Origin: Methanoregula sp.
GTDB lineage: Archaea > Halobacteriota > Methanomicrobia > Methanomicrobiales > Methanospirillaceae
Direction: 5' to 3'
Length of the DNA stretch: 61,984 bases
Assembly (NCBI RefSeq): GCF_028712425.1
Contig: NZ_JAQTQD010000015.1
Span: 1-61,984 of the forward strand
In this document: piece by piece, positions 32,030-41,593 of the stretch
How the letters are laid out: every line of letters starts with the position of its first letter
Position numbering within the stretch: position 1 is the stretch's first letter
Notes under the pieces: model-generated
Told to the model about the DNA's origin: nothing
Database searches by the model: none
What the model saw: the letters and a program-made list of their open reading frames with translations, nothing else
Translations under genes and position numbers: made by a program

Positions 32030-33925
32030 ATGGAAGTGCAGGATGCGCAGAGAACATTGGTGCCAGATAGCAGGAATTCAATTTCCCTGCTCTATGTTGA
32101 CGACGACCCTACTCTTCTGGAAATATGTAAACTGTTCTTAGAACATTCAGGCCGGTTCCATGTTGATACGCTCTCATTCGCCCCGGAGGCGCTGGAAAGA
32201 CTGACCTCGTTTTCCTACGATGCAATCATTTCCGATTACCAGATGCCAGTGATGGACGGCATCGCTTTTTTGAAAATGCTGCGATCACTGGGAAATTCTA
32301 CACCATTTATTTTATTTACCGGGAAAGGACGGGAGGAGATCGTCATTGAGGCACTCAACAACGGCGCCGATTTTTATCTCCAGAAAGGGGGCGAGCCGGA
32401 GGCCCAGTTTGCCGAGCTGGAACATAAAATCAGAATGATTGTCGAACAACGAAAAATAAAAAACGAGCTGATCGAATCCCAGCGGCGGGTCTCCGATATC
32501 ATTGATTTCCTGCCGGATGCAACCTTTGCAATTGACCTGGCCGGGATGGTCATTGCGTGGAACCGGGCAATGGAAGAAATGACCGGCGTAAAAAAAGGGG
32601 AGATCCTGGGGACCGGAAACCATTCCTACTCCATTCCGCTTTATCAAGAGAGACACCCCCTCCTCCTCGATCTTGTCCTGGCGGATGACAAGATAACGGA
32701 AGAGAAATACCCCTGGATCAGAAGGAAAGATCATAAGTTGATCTCGGAAATTTTCATCCCAACACTGTACGAAGGGAAAGGGGCTTTCCTCTGGTTTACC
32801 GCATCGCCGTTTTATGACATGAAAAACAATGTTGTCGGCGCAATAGAATCGATCAGGGATGTTACCGATCAAAGGAAGGCTGATGAAGCACTTGCGCAGA
32901 GTGAGCGCAGATACCGGAATGTCGTCGAAGACCAGTCAGAATTCATCTCGCGTTTCCTCCCCGATGGAACACACGTTTTTGTCAACGGGGCATATTGCCG
33001 GTATTTCAACAGGGAGCCTGACAGCATCCTCGGGAAGCGCTTTATACCGAGAATTCCCCAGGAGGATCTCGTTCTTCTCAAGAAACATTTGACATCGCTG
33101 ACACAGGAAAAGCCGGTGGCGGTTATCGAACACCGGACCATCATTCCTCCCGGGGAAATCCGCTGGCAGCGGTGGACCGACCGGGCAATTTTCGATACCA
33201 AGGGAACGATCGCAGAGTACCAATCGGTAGGGAGGGACATAACTGAGCAAAAAAAACTTGAGGAATCTCTCTGGCAGACTAATAAGAAACTCAACCTCCT
33301 GAATAATATCACCTGCCACGACATCCTCAATCAGCTGACTGTGCTACTCGCCTACCTTGAGTTTGCCAAAGAAAAAACCAGCGGGTCCGAAGCGCTGGAC
33401 TTCCTGAAAAAAGGAATCCTGGCGGTGAATAAGATCCAGACCCTGATCCGGTTCACCCGGTATTACCAGGATCTCGGTATCGTTATGCCGGAATGGCAGA
33501 ACCTCCGTAACGTCTGTATGAGAGCTATTCCTACCGGTCGAGACGGAATTACGGTAGCCTATCCCTCCGGCGATCTCGAAATCTATGCCGACCAGTTACT
33601 GGAAAAGGTACTCTGCAACCTGTTCGACACTGCTGTCGGCCACATGAAACAGATGTCCGAGATATCGATAACCTTCTGTGAAAACCCGGAACCGGGCGGG
33701 GTTACTGTCATAGTGGAGGATAATGGGACCGGCATCCCGGACAATGTGAAGGAGAGAATCTTCGGACGCGGGTATGAGACAAATACCGGCTTTGGCCTCT
33801 TCCTGGCCCGGGAGATCCTGCTGATCACGGGGATTACGATACGTGAGACCGGGATATGGGGTGAGGGAGCGCGCTTTGAGATCCAGATTCCCCCGGGGGG
33901 TTTCCGGTTCGTTCCACCAGTGTGA
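32030..33925 (+). CDS. Response regulator-PAS-PAS-histidine kinase hybrid
   Basis: A 631-residue cytosolic signalling protein. A receiver domain comes first (about residues 18-135: LLYVDDDP with the acidic pair, ISDYQMPVMDG with the phospho-Asp). A PAS domain (DIIDFLPDATFAIDLAG, about 150-270) and a second one (RRYRNVVEDQSEFISRF, about 285-405) follow. The histidine is in NITCHDILNQL, the archaeal HDI type, and the ATPase domain has VEDNGTGIPDNVKERIF and GFGLFLAREI. No membrane segment. GGGGAG at 32018-32023 fixes ATG 32030. The usual partner genes are not next to it. Confidence 0.9.
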   Translation: MEVQDAQRTLVPDSRNSISLLYVDDDPTLLEICKLFLEHSGRFHVDTLSFAPEALERLTSFSYDAIISDYQMPVMDGIAFLKMLRSLGNSTPFILFTGKGREEIVIEALNNGADFYLQKGGEPEAQFAELEHKIRMIVEQRKIKNELIESQRRVSDIIDFLPDATFAIDLAGMVIAWNRAMEEMTGVKKGEILGTGNHSYSIPLYQERHPLLLDLVLADDKITEEKYPWIRRKDHKLISEIFIPTLYEGKGAFLWFTASPFYDMKNNVVGAIESIRDVTDQRKADEALAQSERRYRNVVEDQSEFISRFLPDGTHVFVNGAYCRYFNREPDSILGKRFIPRIPQEDLVLLKKHLTSLTQEKPVAVIEHRTIIPPGEIRWQRWTDRAIFDTKGTIAEYQSVGRDITEQKKLEESLWQTNKKLNLLNNITCHDILNQLTVLLAYLEFAKEKTSGSEALDFLKKGILAVNKIQTLIRFTRYYQDLGIVMPEWQNLRNVCMRAIPTGRDGITVAYPSGDLEIYADQLLEKVLCNLFDTAVGHMKQMSEISITFCENPEPGGVTVIVEDNGTGIPDNVKERIFGRGYETNTGFGLFLAREILLITGITIRETGIWGEGARFEIQIPPGGFRFVPPV

Positions 33926-34174
33926 TCGCGGGGCGGACAGGAAAAGCCCTATGAAAAAAATGACCGGGTGCGATTATCGAATTACAGCCTCGTGCTGATA
34001 CGAATCATAAACCCGGTAACCTTTCGGCAGGTTGTGAGGGCAATGAGAGGATGTGGGCGTGGAGCGTTGGGAATTGGTCTCCTGCTTTTTCCCGGGATAA
34101 ATCTGAATGCGCCTTTGGGCATATCAGCATCTGTTATTATCTGTATACTGAAGCTAGGCGGAGCGCTATCATAA

Positions 34175-34366
34175 AGGAGCAACGTTGAATCAACCAACAC
34201 GGCAATTAAGAGGAAGTTCGGTGAGACGCTGAAATCAAAGAACCAGATCGTTCAGGTAAATGAATTGCTGGCAAAGATCATCGCGTACAATCTTACCGTC
34301 GTTATTCTTGAGACGGACGAGAATGGAATCTCCCCGGATTTCCTGAATGGGGTTAAGGTCACCTGA
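34175..34366 (+). pseudogene. Transposase C-terminal remnant
   Basis: Between in-frame stops at 34172 and 34364 the frame encodes SNVESTNTAIKRKFGETLKS and then VNELLAKIIAYNLTVVILE. This looks like the end of a DDE transposase, in which NVEST...IKRKFG and the NE-LL-K-I--N segment follow the catalytic Glu. No start codon or upstream domain is present, so it is a decayed fragment. It abuts the MITE-like element at 34372. Confidence 0.7.
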
Positions 34367-34371
34367 AATTG

Positions 34372-34601
34372 GGCTTTGTAGAAATCATTTCCACAACGCA
34401 CTCAGTGGAATTACGAGGGTGACCCCCTCTCTCCCCCAGAGGGGGAGGCAACCCAAGGGGGCCCGCCCCCTTGACCCCCAGTTTCATTTTTTTTCAGGCC
34501 CATATACGGCCATGTACCACGGGGCGAGGGTCGGCAGACCCCAAGCCGCCCGTGGCTCCATCACTATCCAATACTCTCCCGCATAGGTTTTCTACAGAGC
34601 C
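34372..34601. mobile_element. MITE-like element 2
   Basis: GGCTTTGTAGAAATCATTTC at the left (34372-34391) and TTTTCTACAGAGCC at the right (ending 34601) are inverted repeats (GGCTCTGTAGAAAA on the other strand). The element is about 230 bases and has no coding capacity. It shares its left end with the element at 30185. The interior has a C/G hairpin (CCCCCTCTCTCCCCCAGAGG region, about 34423-34450). Confidence 0.65.
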
Positions 34602-34724
34602 TGGGTATACTAACCTTTTTATCACCTACCTCTAATGGAAATTACGAAAGAAAACATTGTCAGTATATTGTTTTGAAATGTAAATCGGAAACAGTGTTCC
34701 GGATCTTAGAGATAAAACGCATAC

Positions 34725-34865
34725 GCTCCGGGGGCTCCGCCCCGCCGCTCTGGCGCCCCAATTGCGATGGCGTCGTACTACCGAGCACTAACCTCCTGGT
34801 AATACGGAAGAATCGCATATGCCCCCGCGCCGATGGGGGCAGGGCTGGCGCAGGGAGGGTATACG
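34725..34865. repeat. GC-rich repeat matching the interior of MITE-like element 1
   Basis: Two blocks are shared with 30251-30398. The first is 34745-34768, matching 30251-30274 at 22 of 24 bases. The second is GGGGGCAGGGCTGGCGCA at 34835-34852, identical to 30381-30398. The spacing between blocks differs (about 67 against 107 bases) and the intervening sequence is unrelated. It may be a separate repeat family or a mobile-element core. Confidence 0.65.
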
Positions 34866-34989
34866 TTTGAGCAAAAAAATAGTCGCTGAAGGGTGACTAT
34901 ACCCAAAATGATTTTTTCAGAGCAAAGAAATCCTAATCACCTGACAACTTGTCAGATCCCCTGCCGGAAACCTGGTTACAGCAGGAAAA

Positions 34990-35361
34990 TCACGGGTCCG
35001 GCACCTTCGCCAGCATGGGTATCCGGTAGCTGAGGAAAAGCAGGTTATACTCCTTTGCCCAGTGCAGCAGCGGCCCGATGGCCACCCTCAGGCTCCGGCC
35101 GTGTTCCGTGAGCCGGTACTCGACCCGGGGAGGGACCTCGGCATAGCAGACCCGCTCGATCAGCTCCGCGTTCTGGAGTTCTTTTAAGACATCTGCAAGC
35201 GACTTGGGGCTGATCTTCCCGCAGTCCTTCATCATCTCGGAGAAGCGCATGGACGGGCGCCGGCCAAGTTCGACAATGATGCAGATCGCCCATTTCTTCG
35301 CAATCGTTGGCATGATGCCGCGCAGGCAGCAGATGCACAGGGGGTCGCTTTCCTCCTCCAT
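34990..35361 (-). CDS. HxlR-family transcriptional regulator with N-terminal Cys cluster
   Basis: A 123-residue winged-helix protein of the HxlR family. KKWAICIIVELGRRPSMRFSEM is the first half, SPKSLADVLKELQNAELIER the recognition helix and RVEYRLTEHGRSL the wing and start of the last helix. The N-terminal segment DPLCICCLRG has Cys9, Cys11 and Cys12. HxlR regulators often sense redox change or electrophiles through such a cysteine. It is divergent from mcrBDGA across 184 bases, so control of that operon is likely but not proven. Confidence 0.85.
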   Translation of the reverse strand: MEEESDPLCICCLRGIMPTIAKKWAICIIVELGRRPSMRFSEMMKDCGKISPKSLADVLKELQNAELIERVCYAEVPPRVEYRLTEHGRSLRVAIGPLLHWAKEYNLLFLSYRIPMLAKVPDP

Positions 35362-35373
35362 AGTTACTGCAAT

Positions 35374-35390
35374 ACTATAAAGTTTATACT
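35374..35390. promoter_or_regulatory. Near-perfect palindrome between HxlR and mcrB
   Basis: ACTATAAAGTTTATACT is a dyad with one mismatched pair (half-sites ACTATAAA and AGTATAAA). It lies 13 bases before the HxlR start and 156 before mcrB. It overlaps a TATA-like sequence in both directions, so it fits either a divergent promoter pair or an operator for the HxlR protein. An AATACT box overlaps it at 35372-35377. Confidence 0.5.
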
Positions 35391-35545
35391 ATTAATAATC
35401 CGGTCACGTTTGTACTATGAAATCATACAGATTTTTCACCAGGTGTTACCAATGACAGGTTTTTCGATCCTATCACACCGGCGTGCAGCATGCATGGTCC
35501 GGTACATGGACATGATATCCGGCACAGCCCCGGGAGAGGAGACCC

Positions 35546-36850
35546 ATGGCGCATTACCCTGAGACCATCGACCTCTATTCCGATGACGGGAAACTGCTGA
35601 AGAGCAACGTGCAGCTGCACCGCATCAGCCCGCTCCTGAATCCTGCAGCCCGGAAGATCGTAGATCTGACCAAGCGGACGATCAACGTGAACCTTGCCGG
35701 CATTGAAGAGGCATTAAAGACTGCGAAACTCGGCAAGGGCCGTATCCCCGGCCGGGAACTCGACCTCCCGATCATGGAAAGAAAAGAAGCCCTGATCGAG
35801 AAGATCAAAACGATGGTGCAGGTAGAGGATGATGATGATACGGACATCCAGCAGTTCAACGGGGGCAAACTCCTGCTCGTGCGGGCGCCCACCCTGCGGC
35901 TGACCGGAGCATCCACATACGATGCAGCCATCACGGCGGTTGCCTCCGCGGTGACTTATGCAATTGTCGATGAGTTCGACATCGACGCGTTCAATGCTTC
36001 GACCGTCAAGGCAGCCGCGTGGGGCAGTTATCCGCACACGCAGGACATGGAAGGCGCCCTTGTTACGTCCATCCTGACCATCCCGCAGAACAACGAGGGG
36101 ATCGGCTATGCTCTGCGCAACATCAGCGTCAACCATTTCGTCATGATGACGAACCGCAACGCCCTCCAGGGTGCTGCACTTGCGTCAACGTACGAAATGG
36201 CCGGTGTTTTCGAGATGGGCGGGGCCATCGGACCGTTCGAGCGCAACCAGCTGCTCTGTTACGGGTACCAGGGGCTGAATGCCAACAACATGGTCTACGA
36301 TATTGTGAAGGAGAACGGGCAGACCGGTACGGTCGGCTCCGTTGTCCAGTCGCTCGTAGACCGTGCAATCGAGGACCGGGTCATCACTCCCGGCAAGAAA
36401 GGCGGGTACTTCCAGTTCTACGACACGAAGGACCCGATGCTCTGGAACGCGTACGTCTCGGCCGGCACCCTTGCGGCAAGCATTGTCAACTGCGGTGCAG
36501 GCCGGTTCGTGCAGGCAGTCTCTTCAACGCTCCTCTACTTCAACGACTTAATCGAGCACGAGACCGGCCTTCCGGGCGCTGACTTCGGGCGCGTGATGGG
36601 AACGGCAGTCGGTTTCTCGTTCTTCAGCCATTCGATCTATGGTGGCGGCGGGCCAGGCATCTTCAACGGCAACCACGTGGTCACCCGGCATGCCTACGGC
36701 ATGGCGATCCCCTGTGTCGTTGCCGCAGCCGCGATGGATGCCGGCACCCAGATGTTTTCCCCGGAAGGAATGTCGAAGATCATGGGCGAGACCTACGGGA
36801 AGATGGATGTCTTCTCTAAACCGATGCACCAGATCGCGCTGGAGGTCTGA
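35546..36850 (+). CDS. mcrB: Methyl-coenzyme M reductase beta subunit
   Basis: A 434-residue protein matching McrB. TIDLYSDDGKLL opens the chain, LLLVRAPTLRLTGASTYDAA lies in the first half, and GAIGPFERNQLLCYGYQG and FSHSIYGGGGPGIFNGNHVV are subunit signatures that line the coenzyme B channel. MCR catalyses the last step of methanogenesis, methyl-coenzyme M plus coenzyme B to methane and heterodisulfide. AGGAG at about 35538 precedes ATG 35546. It leads the mcrBDGA operon. Confidence 0.96.
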   Translation: MAHYPETIDLYSDDGKLLKSNVQLHRISPLLNPAARKIVDLTKRTINVNLAGIEEALKTAKLGKGRIPGRELDLPIMERKEALIEKIKTMVQVEDDDDTDIQQFNGGKLLLVRAPTLRLTGASTYDAAITAVASAVTYAIVDEFDIDAFNASTVKAAAWGSYPHTQDMEGALVTSILTIPQNNEGIGYALRNISVNHFVMMTNRNALQGAALASTYEMAGVFEMGGAIGPFERNQLLCYGYQGLNANNMVYDIVKENGQTGTVGSVVQSLVDRAIEDRVITPGKKGGYFQFYDTKDPMLWNAYVSAGTLAASIVNCGAGRFVQAVSSTLLYFNDLIEHETGLPGADFGRVMGTAVGFSFFSHSIYGGGGPGIFNGNHVVTRHAYGMAIPCVVAAAAMDAGTQMFSPEGMSKIMGETYGKMDVFSKPMHQIALEV

Positions 36851-36852
36851 CC

Positions 36853-37353
36853 ATGGATACTGCCACAGACCATCCCCAGTGCCGCATCGTCCCGATGCGT
36901 ATGCTGGGTCCGGATACAACGAAGAGGCTGCTTGAGCAGATTGTTGTCGTTCCCGGCATCCACCGGATGCTCCTCAACGGCCAGAACATCCCGCTCCTGG
37001 TGCCCTACGGCCCTGCCCGGGGTACGGAGAATAAAACGAACCTGCGCAAGACCATCGAGGTTGCCGGCAATGCCGTTGACCTCCACGTGCAGGTCGGCAG
37101 CATCACCCTTGAGGTGGAAAACCGGAAGGTCATCGATACATTCCGCAAAATCTGCGACGCATTCTTTGTCGATTTCCCGTATCACATCCAGGAAGGTAAA
37201 TTCATGAAAACCCATCCTACCCTCGTGGACTATGCACGCTATGGTCCCGGTGCTGACCGGAACCTCATCGGCCTTGTCGACCCGAAGCGGAAAGACAAAC
37301 CAACGCTCATCAGTATCTCAAATGAACGCGTCTGCGGGGGATACGAGATATGA
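36853..37353 (+). CDS. mcrD: Methyl-coenzyme M reductase operon protein D
   Basis: A 166-residue protein matching McrD, encoded in mcr operons but not part of purified MCR. It is thought to bind the apo-enzyme and assist F430 insertion or activation. IVVVPGIHRMLLNGQNIPLL and VDLHVQVGSITLEVENRKV are recognisable, and the C terminus ends in DPKRKDKPTLI. It lies three bases after mcrB and overlaps mcrG by four bases (ATGA). Confidence 0.9.
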   Translation: MDTATDHPQCRIVPMRMLGPDTTKRLLEQIVVVPGIHRMLLNGQNIPLLVPYGPARGTENKTNLRKTIEVAGNAVDLHVQVGSITLEVENRKVIDTFRKICDAFFVDFPYHIQEGKFMKTHPTLVDYARYGPGADRNLIGLVDPKRKDKPTLISISNERVCGGYEI

Positions 37354-38114
37354 CGCGGACACCCCAGTACGGGCCGGGAACGTCGGTGGTTGCGATGAAC
37401 CGCCGCAAACAGATGGATCCGAATCACACCCTCACAAAAATGCGGAACATCACCGATGAGGATATCGTGCTCCTCCTCGGGCACCGGGCTCCCGGGGCGA
37501 GCTTTAAAACCATGCATCCCCCTCTTGCGGAGCAGCAGGAGCCGGACTGCCCGATGCGGCAGCTGGTGAAACCCACGGAAGGGGCAAAACATGGCGACCG
37601 GGTCCGGTATGTCCAGTTCGCCGACTCGATGTTCAACGCACCCTGCCAGCCGTACCAGCGGACCTATGCGGAGATGTACCGCTTCCGCGGCATCGATCCT
37701 GGCACCCTGTCGGGACGACAGATTGTGGAGTGTCGCGAGCGCGACCTCGAACAGTACTGCCGGCTCCTGATCGAGACCGAGATGTTCGACCCGGCGCTCG
37801 TGAGCCTCCGGGGCGCTACGGTCCACGGGCACTCGCTCCGGCTTTCCGAGGACGGGATGCAATTCGATGCGCTCCAGCGCTGCGTGCTGGGCGGGGACGG
37901 GATGGTCCGGTACGTCAAGGACCAGATCGGCCTCCCGCTCAACCGTCCGGTCGAGGTGGGTAAGCCCCTCGACAGTAAGTGGCTGAAGGAACATTCCACG
38001 ATCTTCCATTCCCTTGTCGGGACACCGCTCCGCGACGATCGGGAATATGTTGAATACCTGCAGCGGATCCACATGCTGCGGACACGCTACGGCTTCATGC
38101 CGAAGGAGGCCTGA
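37350..38114 (+). CDS. mcrG: Methyl-coenzyme M reductase gamma subunit
   Basis: A 254-residue protein that is McrG, not Mcr[19 protein letters not shown] opens it, [12 protein letters not shown] and [20 protein letters not shown] are subunit signatures, and the C terminus runs [19 protein letters not shown]. Usual McrG length is about 250. mcrD and mcrG are joined by a four-base overlap with no room for mcrC. Many mcr operons are BDCGA, while the mrt isoenzyme operon is BDGA. Confidence 0.95.
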   Translation: MTRTPQYGPGTSVVAMNRRKQMDPNHTLTKMRNITDEDIVLLLGHRAPGASFKTMHPPLAEQQEPDCPMRQLVKPTEGAKHGDRVRYVQFADSMFNAPCQPYQRTYAEMYRFRGIDPGTLSGRQIVECRERDLEQYCRLLIETEMFDPALVSLRGATVHGHSLRLSEDGMQFDALQRCVLGGDGMVRYVKDQIGLPLNRPVEVGKPLDSKWLKEHSTIFHSLVGTPLRDDREYVEYLQRIHMLRTRYGFMPKEA

Positions 38115-38119
38115 CCATC

Positions 38120-39826
38120 ATGGCATCCGTAGAAAAATCCCAGAAACAGTTCCTCAAAGCACTCAAAGAGAAGTTTAAAGGTCAGGACGTTGAATCGCAG
38201 AAGACCGGCTTCTACAAGTTCGGGGGTCTTGCCCAGTCGCCGAGAAAGCGCGAGTTCATGGCGGAAACCCAGAAGATCGTGGCCGACCGCGGGATCTCGA
38301 TGTACGATCCCGAGCACTGCCACCTCAACGGCATCCCGATGGGCCAGCGGCAGTTGATGACCTACGAGGTCTCGGGCACCGGGACGTTCGTTGAAGGCGA
38401 CGACCTCCACTTCGTGAATAACTCGGCCATGCAGCAGATGTCAGACGAGATCAAGCGGACGATCATCGTCGGCATGGACATCGCCCACAATACGCTCCAG
38501 AAAAGACTGGGTAAAGAAGTGACGCCCGAGACTATCAACGAGTACCTTCATATCTTAAACCACGCGATGCCGGGTGGGGCAGTTGTGCAGGAGCACATGG
38601 TCGAGACCAATCCCGGCCTTGTGGATGACTGTTATGTCAAGGTCTTTACCGGTAACGATGAGGTTGCGGACGATATCGAGCCGCAGTACCTGCTTAACAT
38701 CGAGAAACTGTTCCCGAAGAAGCAGGCCGAGGCGCTTAAGGCCGAGATCGGGAAATCAATGTACCAGGCCATCCACGTCCCGACCATCGTGGTCCGGACC
38801 TGCGATGGAGGAACAACCAGCAGGTGGTCCGCAATGCAGATCGGGATGTCGTTCATTGCCGCATACCGCACCTGTGCGGGAGAAGCCGCGGTTGCCGATC
38901 TCTCGTTTGCAGCCAAGCATGCCGGTGTGATCCAGATGGGGTCACACCTCCCGGCCCGCAGGGCACGGGGCCCGAATGAGCCGGGCGGCATTAAGTTCGG
39001 CATGTTCTCCGATATGATCCAGGCCGACCGGATTCATCCTGACGACCCGGCAAAGGCCTCGCTCGAAGTCGTGGCGGCAGGTGCCGTGCTCTTCGACCAG
39101 ATCTGGCTTGGCTCCTACATGTCGGGCGGCGTCGGGTTCACCCAGTATGCGACTGCTGCATACACGGACAATATCCTTGACGATTTCACGTATTACGGCA
39201 TGGATTATATCAAGGACAAGTACGGGTACAATTACCGCGAGCCGGGACCGGGCAAGATCATAAAACCCACGCAGGAGATCGTCAGCGATATCGCGACCGA
39301 GGTAACGCTTTACAGCATGGAACAGTACGAGAAGTTCCCGACCCTGATGGAGGACCATTTCGGAGGCTCCCAGCGGGCGGCCGTGATCGCTGCTGCTTCC
39401 GGGCTTACCACATCCATCGCCACCGGCAACTCGAACGCCGGCCTGAACGCGTGGTACTGCTCGATGATCATCCACAAGGATGGCTGGTCACGGCTCGGGT
39501 TCTTCGGGTACGACCTGCAGGACCAGTGCGGGTCGGCAAACTCGCTCTCGATGGAGCCTGACCGCGGGGCAATGGGTGAGCTCCGGGGCCCGAACTACCC
39601 GAATTATGCGATGAACGTGGGGCACCAGGGCGAGTATGCGGCAATTGTCGCCAGTGCGCACATCGGCCGGGCCGATGCGTTCTGCTTCGATCCCCGGGTC
39701 AAGATCACCTTTGCCGACCCCTCGATGAAGTTCGACTTTGCGGAACCGAGAAAGGAGTTTGCCCGCGGGGCTATCCGGGAGTTCGAGGCGGCCGGGGAGC
39801 GGTCGCTGATCATGCCGGCGCGGTAA
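38120..39826 (+). CDS. mcrA: Methyl-coenzyme M reductase alpha subunit
   Basis: A 568-residue catalytic subunit. Key residues are visible: Gln157 in AVVQEHMVE is the F430 nickel ligand, His267 in FAAKHAGV and Arg281 in LPARRARG are the positions methylated in other species, Tyr343 in [10 protein letters not shown] lies in the active site, Gln418 in GGSQRAAV is a further modified position, and Gly463 in [11 protein letters not shown] is the thioglycine site, with Cys470 near it. The length is somewhat above that of the best-known enzyme, with about eight residues inserted between residues 343 and 418. It may be the mrtA type, which needs a phylogeny to decide. It closes the operon. Confidence 0.97.
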   Translation: MASVEKSQKQFLKALKEKFKGQDVESQKTGFYKFGGLAQSPRKREFMAETQKIVADRGISMYDPEHCHLNGIPMGQRQLMTYEVSGTGTFVEGDDLHFVNNSAMQQMSDEIKRTIIVGMDIAHNTLQKRLGKEVTPETINEYLHILNHAMPGGAVVQEHMVETNPGLVDDCYVKVFTGNDEVADDIEPQYLLNIEKLFPKKQAEALKAEIGKSMYQAIHVPTIVVRTCDGGTTSRWSAMQIGMSFIAAYRTCAGEAAVADLSFAAKHAGVIQMGSHLPARRARGPNEPGGIKFGMFSDMIQADRIHPDDPAKASLEVVAAGAVLFDQIWLGSYMSGGVGFTQYATAAYTDNILDDFTYYGMDYIKDKYGYNYREPGPGKIIKPTQEIVSDIATEVTLYSMEQYEKFPTLMEDHFGGSQRAAVIAAASGLTTSIATGNSNAGLNAWYCSMIIHKDGWSRLGFFGYDLQDQCGSANSLSMEPDRGAMGELRGPNYPNYAMNVGHQGEYAAIVASAHIGRADAFCFDPRVKITFADPSMKFDFAEPRKEFARGAIREFEAAGERSLIMPAR

Positions 39827-39853
39827 GCGTTGCTCCGGGTTGCACGCCCCCTT

Positions 39854-39880
39854 AGCGGAAATATCCCGCTTTTTATTTTT
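39854..39880 (+). terminator. Terminator after mcrA
   Basis: AGCGG (39854-39858) pairs with CCGCT (39866-39870), followed by TTTTTATTTTT. It lies 28 bases after the mcrA stop. The short hairpin with T-run fits an archaeal terminator, where the T-run matters most. Confidence 0.7.
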
Positions 39881-40324
39881 CTTGTCCTGTATGCCCTGTT
39901 TTTAACCTCAAAAGGGGTCGCTGTCTGTATTCAAGACCAGTCGGCTAAAGGATTTTACTTAAAGATTCATACGAATGTAATAGTTTTTTTAATAATAGTC
40001 ATACGTGTCCCCATGATAATACGGGAATATCTTTACCCGCGTCTCTCATTATTATCGATAAAATTGCATCTCCGCTTTAGGCAAATCATTCCCGTTTTGT
40101 TTTTGCACAAATGTATTCGCACAAAGGAAAAATGTTTATTAATTCATACGATTTTGAAAAAATTTAATATCATGTCCAACATATGGGATAGCAGGGATGA
40201 TGATTCCTGCATCTGGTCGATCCGTCCACCCGATACCATTCGTGGTCATTCCCTTGATGGATCCCCTGCAGGGTTTATCATCCTCTCGTAGTATGAATAA
40301 TTTTTATTCCGGAGTGAAATATCG
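39881..40324. other. AT-rich non-coding stretch
   Basis: About 440 bases of AT-rich sequence. A long frame from 39830 (153 codons) crosses it but has no family resemblance and its composition follows the base bias, so I do not call a gene. The last 100 bases probably hold the promoter of the Lys-rich peptide gene. Confidence 0.4.
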
Positions 40325-40471
40325 ATGGTTGAAACCAGGAAAGCAAAAGGTGCCAAGAGCACACCGGTAAAGAAAGCAGAACCCAAAAAGGAAGTACCCA
40401 AGAAAGCTTCCTCAAAGACAGCAGTTGCAGGAAAACCAACTGCCAAACCTGCCGCCAAAACAAAAAAATAA
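40325..40471 (+). CDS. Lys/Ala/Pro-rich basic peptide, histone-H1-tail-like
   Basis: A 48-residue peptide starting MVETRKAKGAKSTPVKKAEP and ending KTKK. It is made almost wholly of Lys, Ala, Pro, Thr and Ser, with repeats of KKA and KPxAKP, and has no Cys, Trp or long hydrophobic run. This is the composition of histone H1-like tails, which bind DNA without a fixed structure. GGAG about 12 bases upstream of ATG 40325 may be the ribosome site. It stands alone. The codon pattern, with no stop and clean lysine repeats, argues for a real gene. Confidence 0.6.
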   Translation: MVETRKAKGAKSTPVKKAEPKKEVPKKASSKTAVAGKPTAKPAAKTKK

Positions 40472-41257
40472 TTTCTTTTCTTTTTAATCATCGATAAGGT
40501 CAGTCGGACCGCCAGATAACAACAGCGGGAAGACTCAGGTATTCCCGCAATTAACGGTTGCCTGAAATATCGGGACGATCCGCTGTACGTGGGAATCCCG
40601 GGATGGCCGGGATGGCAGGTTTTTCTGAACTACGAAATCGATAAAAAAGATGCCGGACGGGTGTATCCCCGGTCAATACTTCGGAAGGTACCAAAGATAC
40701 TGATGGGAAAACACTGCCCGATGCTTGAAGAACGAGAGTACCGGTGTATTCCTTTCTGACATAGTCCCCGTAACGTGACAAGGTCTCCCTCCTTTTTGAT
40801 AATTGCGATCCTGTCTGCTCTTATCGCAGGAGTGAGGCAGACTTGTCAACAGCGGTATTATTGTACTCTTTTCTCATGGTAATGATCTTCTCCGGGCACC
40901 TCCCTCTTCCGGTAACCGGAAGTGTGTGATGAGATCCTGTGTTCTCGTGTGTTTGTTTCAGATATGCAGGTCTCCAGGTTGACCCGGGAGACCCTGTATT
41001 CCGGATCTGACCCGGACAATGTTAAACTTTTTGATTTTTATGTGAAATAATGTGAATTTTTTTACCATTACTACTATTATCAACGATAACCCGGTTGCGG
41101 TGCAGGTAGTCCGTCCCGGGACCCGGCTCGTGGGCGTGTCGATGGTGAAACAACGAACGATTATCCGGTCCGGAAACGACAAGTCTGTGGTCCGTGAATA
41201 TGGATTGCGCACCATTGTCCAGAGAAAAGGAAGAGATGGGGGATGTGCAATGATGAG
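40472..41257. other. Non-coding stretch without identified features
   Basis: About 785 bases with short open frames on both strands (for example 40551-40781 minus and 41052-41294 plus) that show no family resemblance. The sequence around 41035-41060 is AT-rich and might hold a promoter. I see nothing else I can support. Confidence 0.4.
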
Positions 41258-41593
41258 TCAGAACTCTTCTGCTATCCCGTATCCCCAGCGGTAGAGTGTT
41301 GCAATGGGATCGCTTTTCGGGAACAGGTTGCAGATAAGTCCTTTTCCCCGCAGGAAGCGTTCTGCGCTCGCCGGTGAAACCGGTATTATCTTGTCCTTAA
41401 CGGTACGGTCGGTTGACCAGAGATGGAGGTAGTAGGTGATCCGTTTTTCCGGATCGGTATGGATGTAGAGATCTTTTCCCTGGTGCTGGAACCCGTTGGA
41501 TCGTTTCCGCGGCCGGGGGGCTGCATAGAGGCGTTCATCAGACCGTGTATCGATCTCGGCTCTCCTGCTGCCATCAAACAATGTTGTCTTCAT
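41258..41593 (-). CDS. Unknown protein of about 111 residues
   Basis: From the ATG at 41593-41591 this frame gives a basic soluble protein with no domain I recognise. LYAAPRPRKRSNGF and KDLYIHTDPEKRITYYLHLW look ordered, and the end is SDPIATLYRWGYGIAEEF. GAGGGA lies just before the chosen start. Longer versions start at 41698 or 41731 but their extra residues look non-coding. The AT-rich sequence at 41720-41790 probably holds its promoter. Confidence 0.5.
   Translation of the reverse strand: MKTTLFDGSRRAEIDTRSDERLYAAPRPRKRSNGFQHQGKDLYIHTDPEKRITYYLHLWSTDRTVKDKIIPVSPASAERFLRGKGLICNLFPKSDPIATLYRWGYGIAEEF

Larger units (their letters stand above)
33926..34989. other. Mobile-element debris between the kinase and the HxlR gene
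   Basis: About 1060 bases without an intact gene. It holds a transposase 3' remnant (34175-34366), a MITE-like element (34372-34601) and a GC-rich repeat (34725-34865). The first 240 bases show no recognisable feature. The open frame at 33968 is not convincing. Confidence 0.6.

Noticed and set aside
39830-40291. 153-codon frame after mcrA
   Set aside because: It begins in the mcrA terminator region, has no domain and reflects AT-rich base bias.
41052-41294. 80-codon plus-strand frame in an otherwise empty region
   Set aside because: No family resemblance, and its end overlaps the minus-strand gene at 41258.
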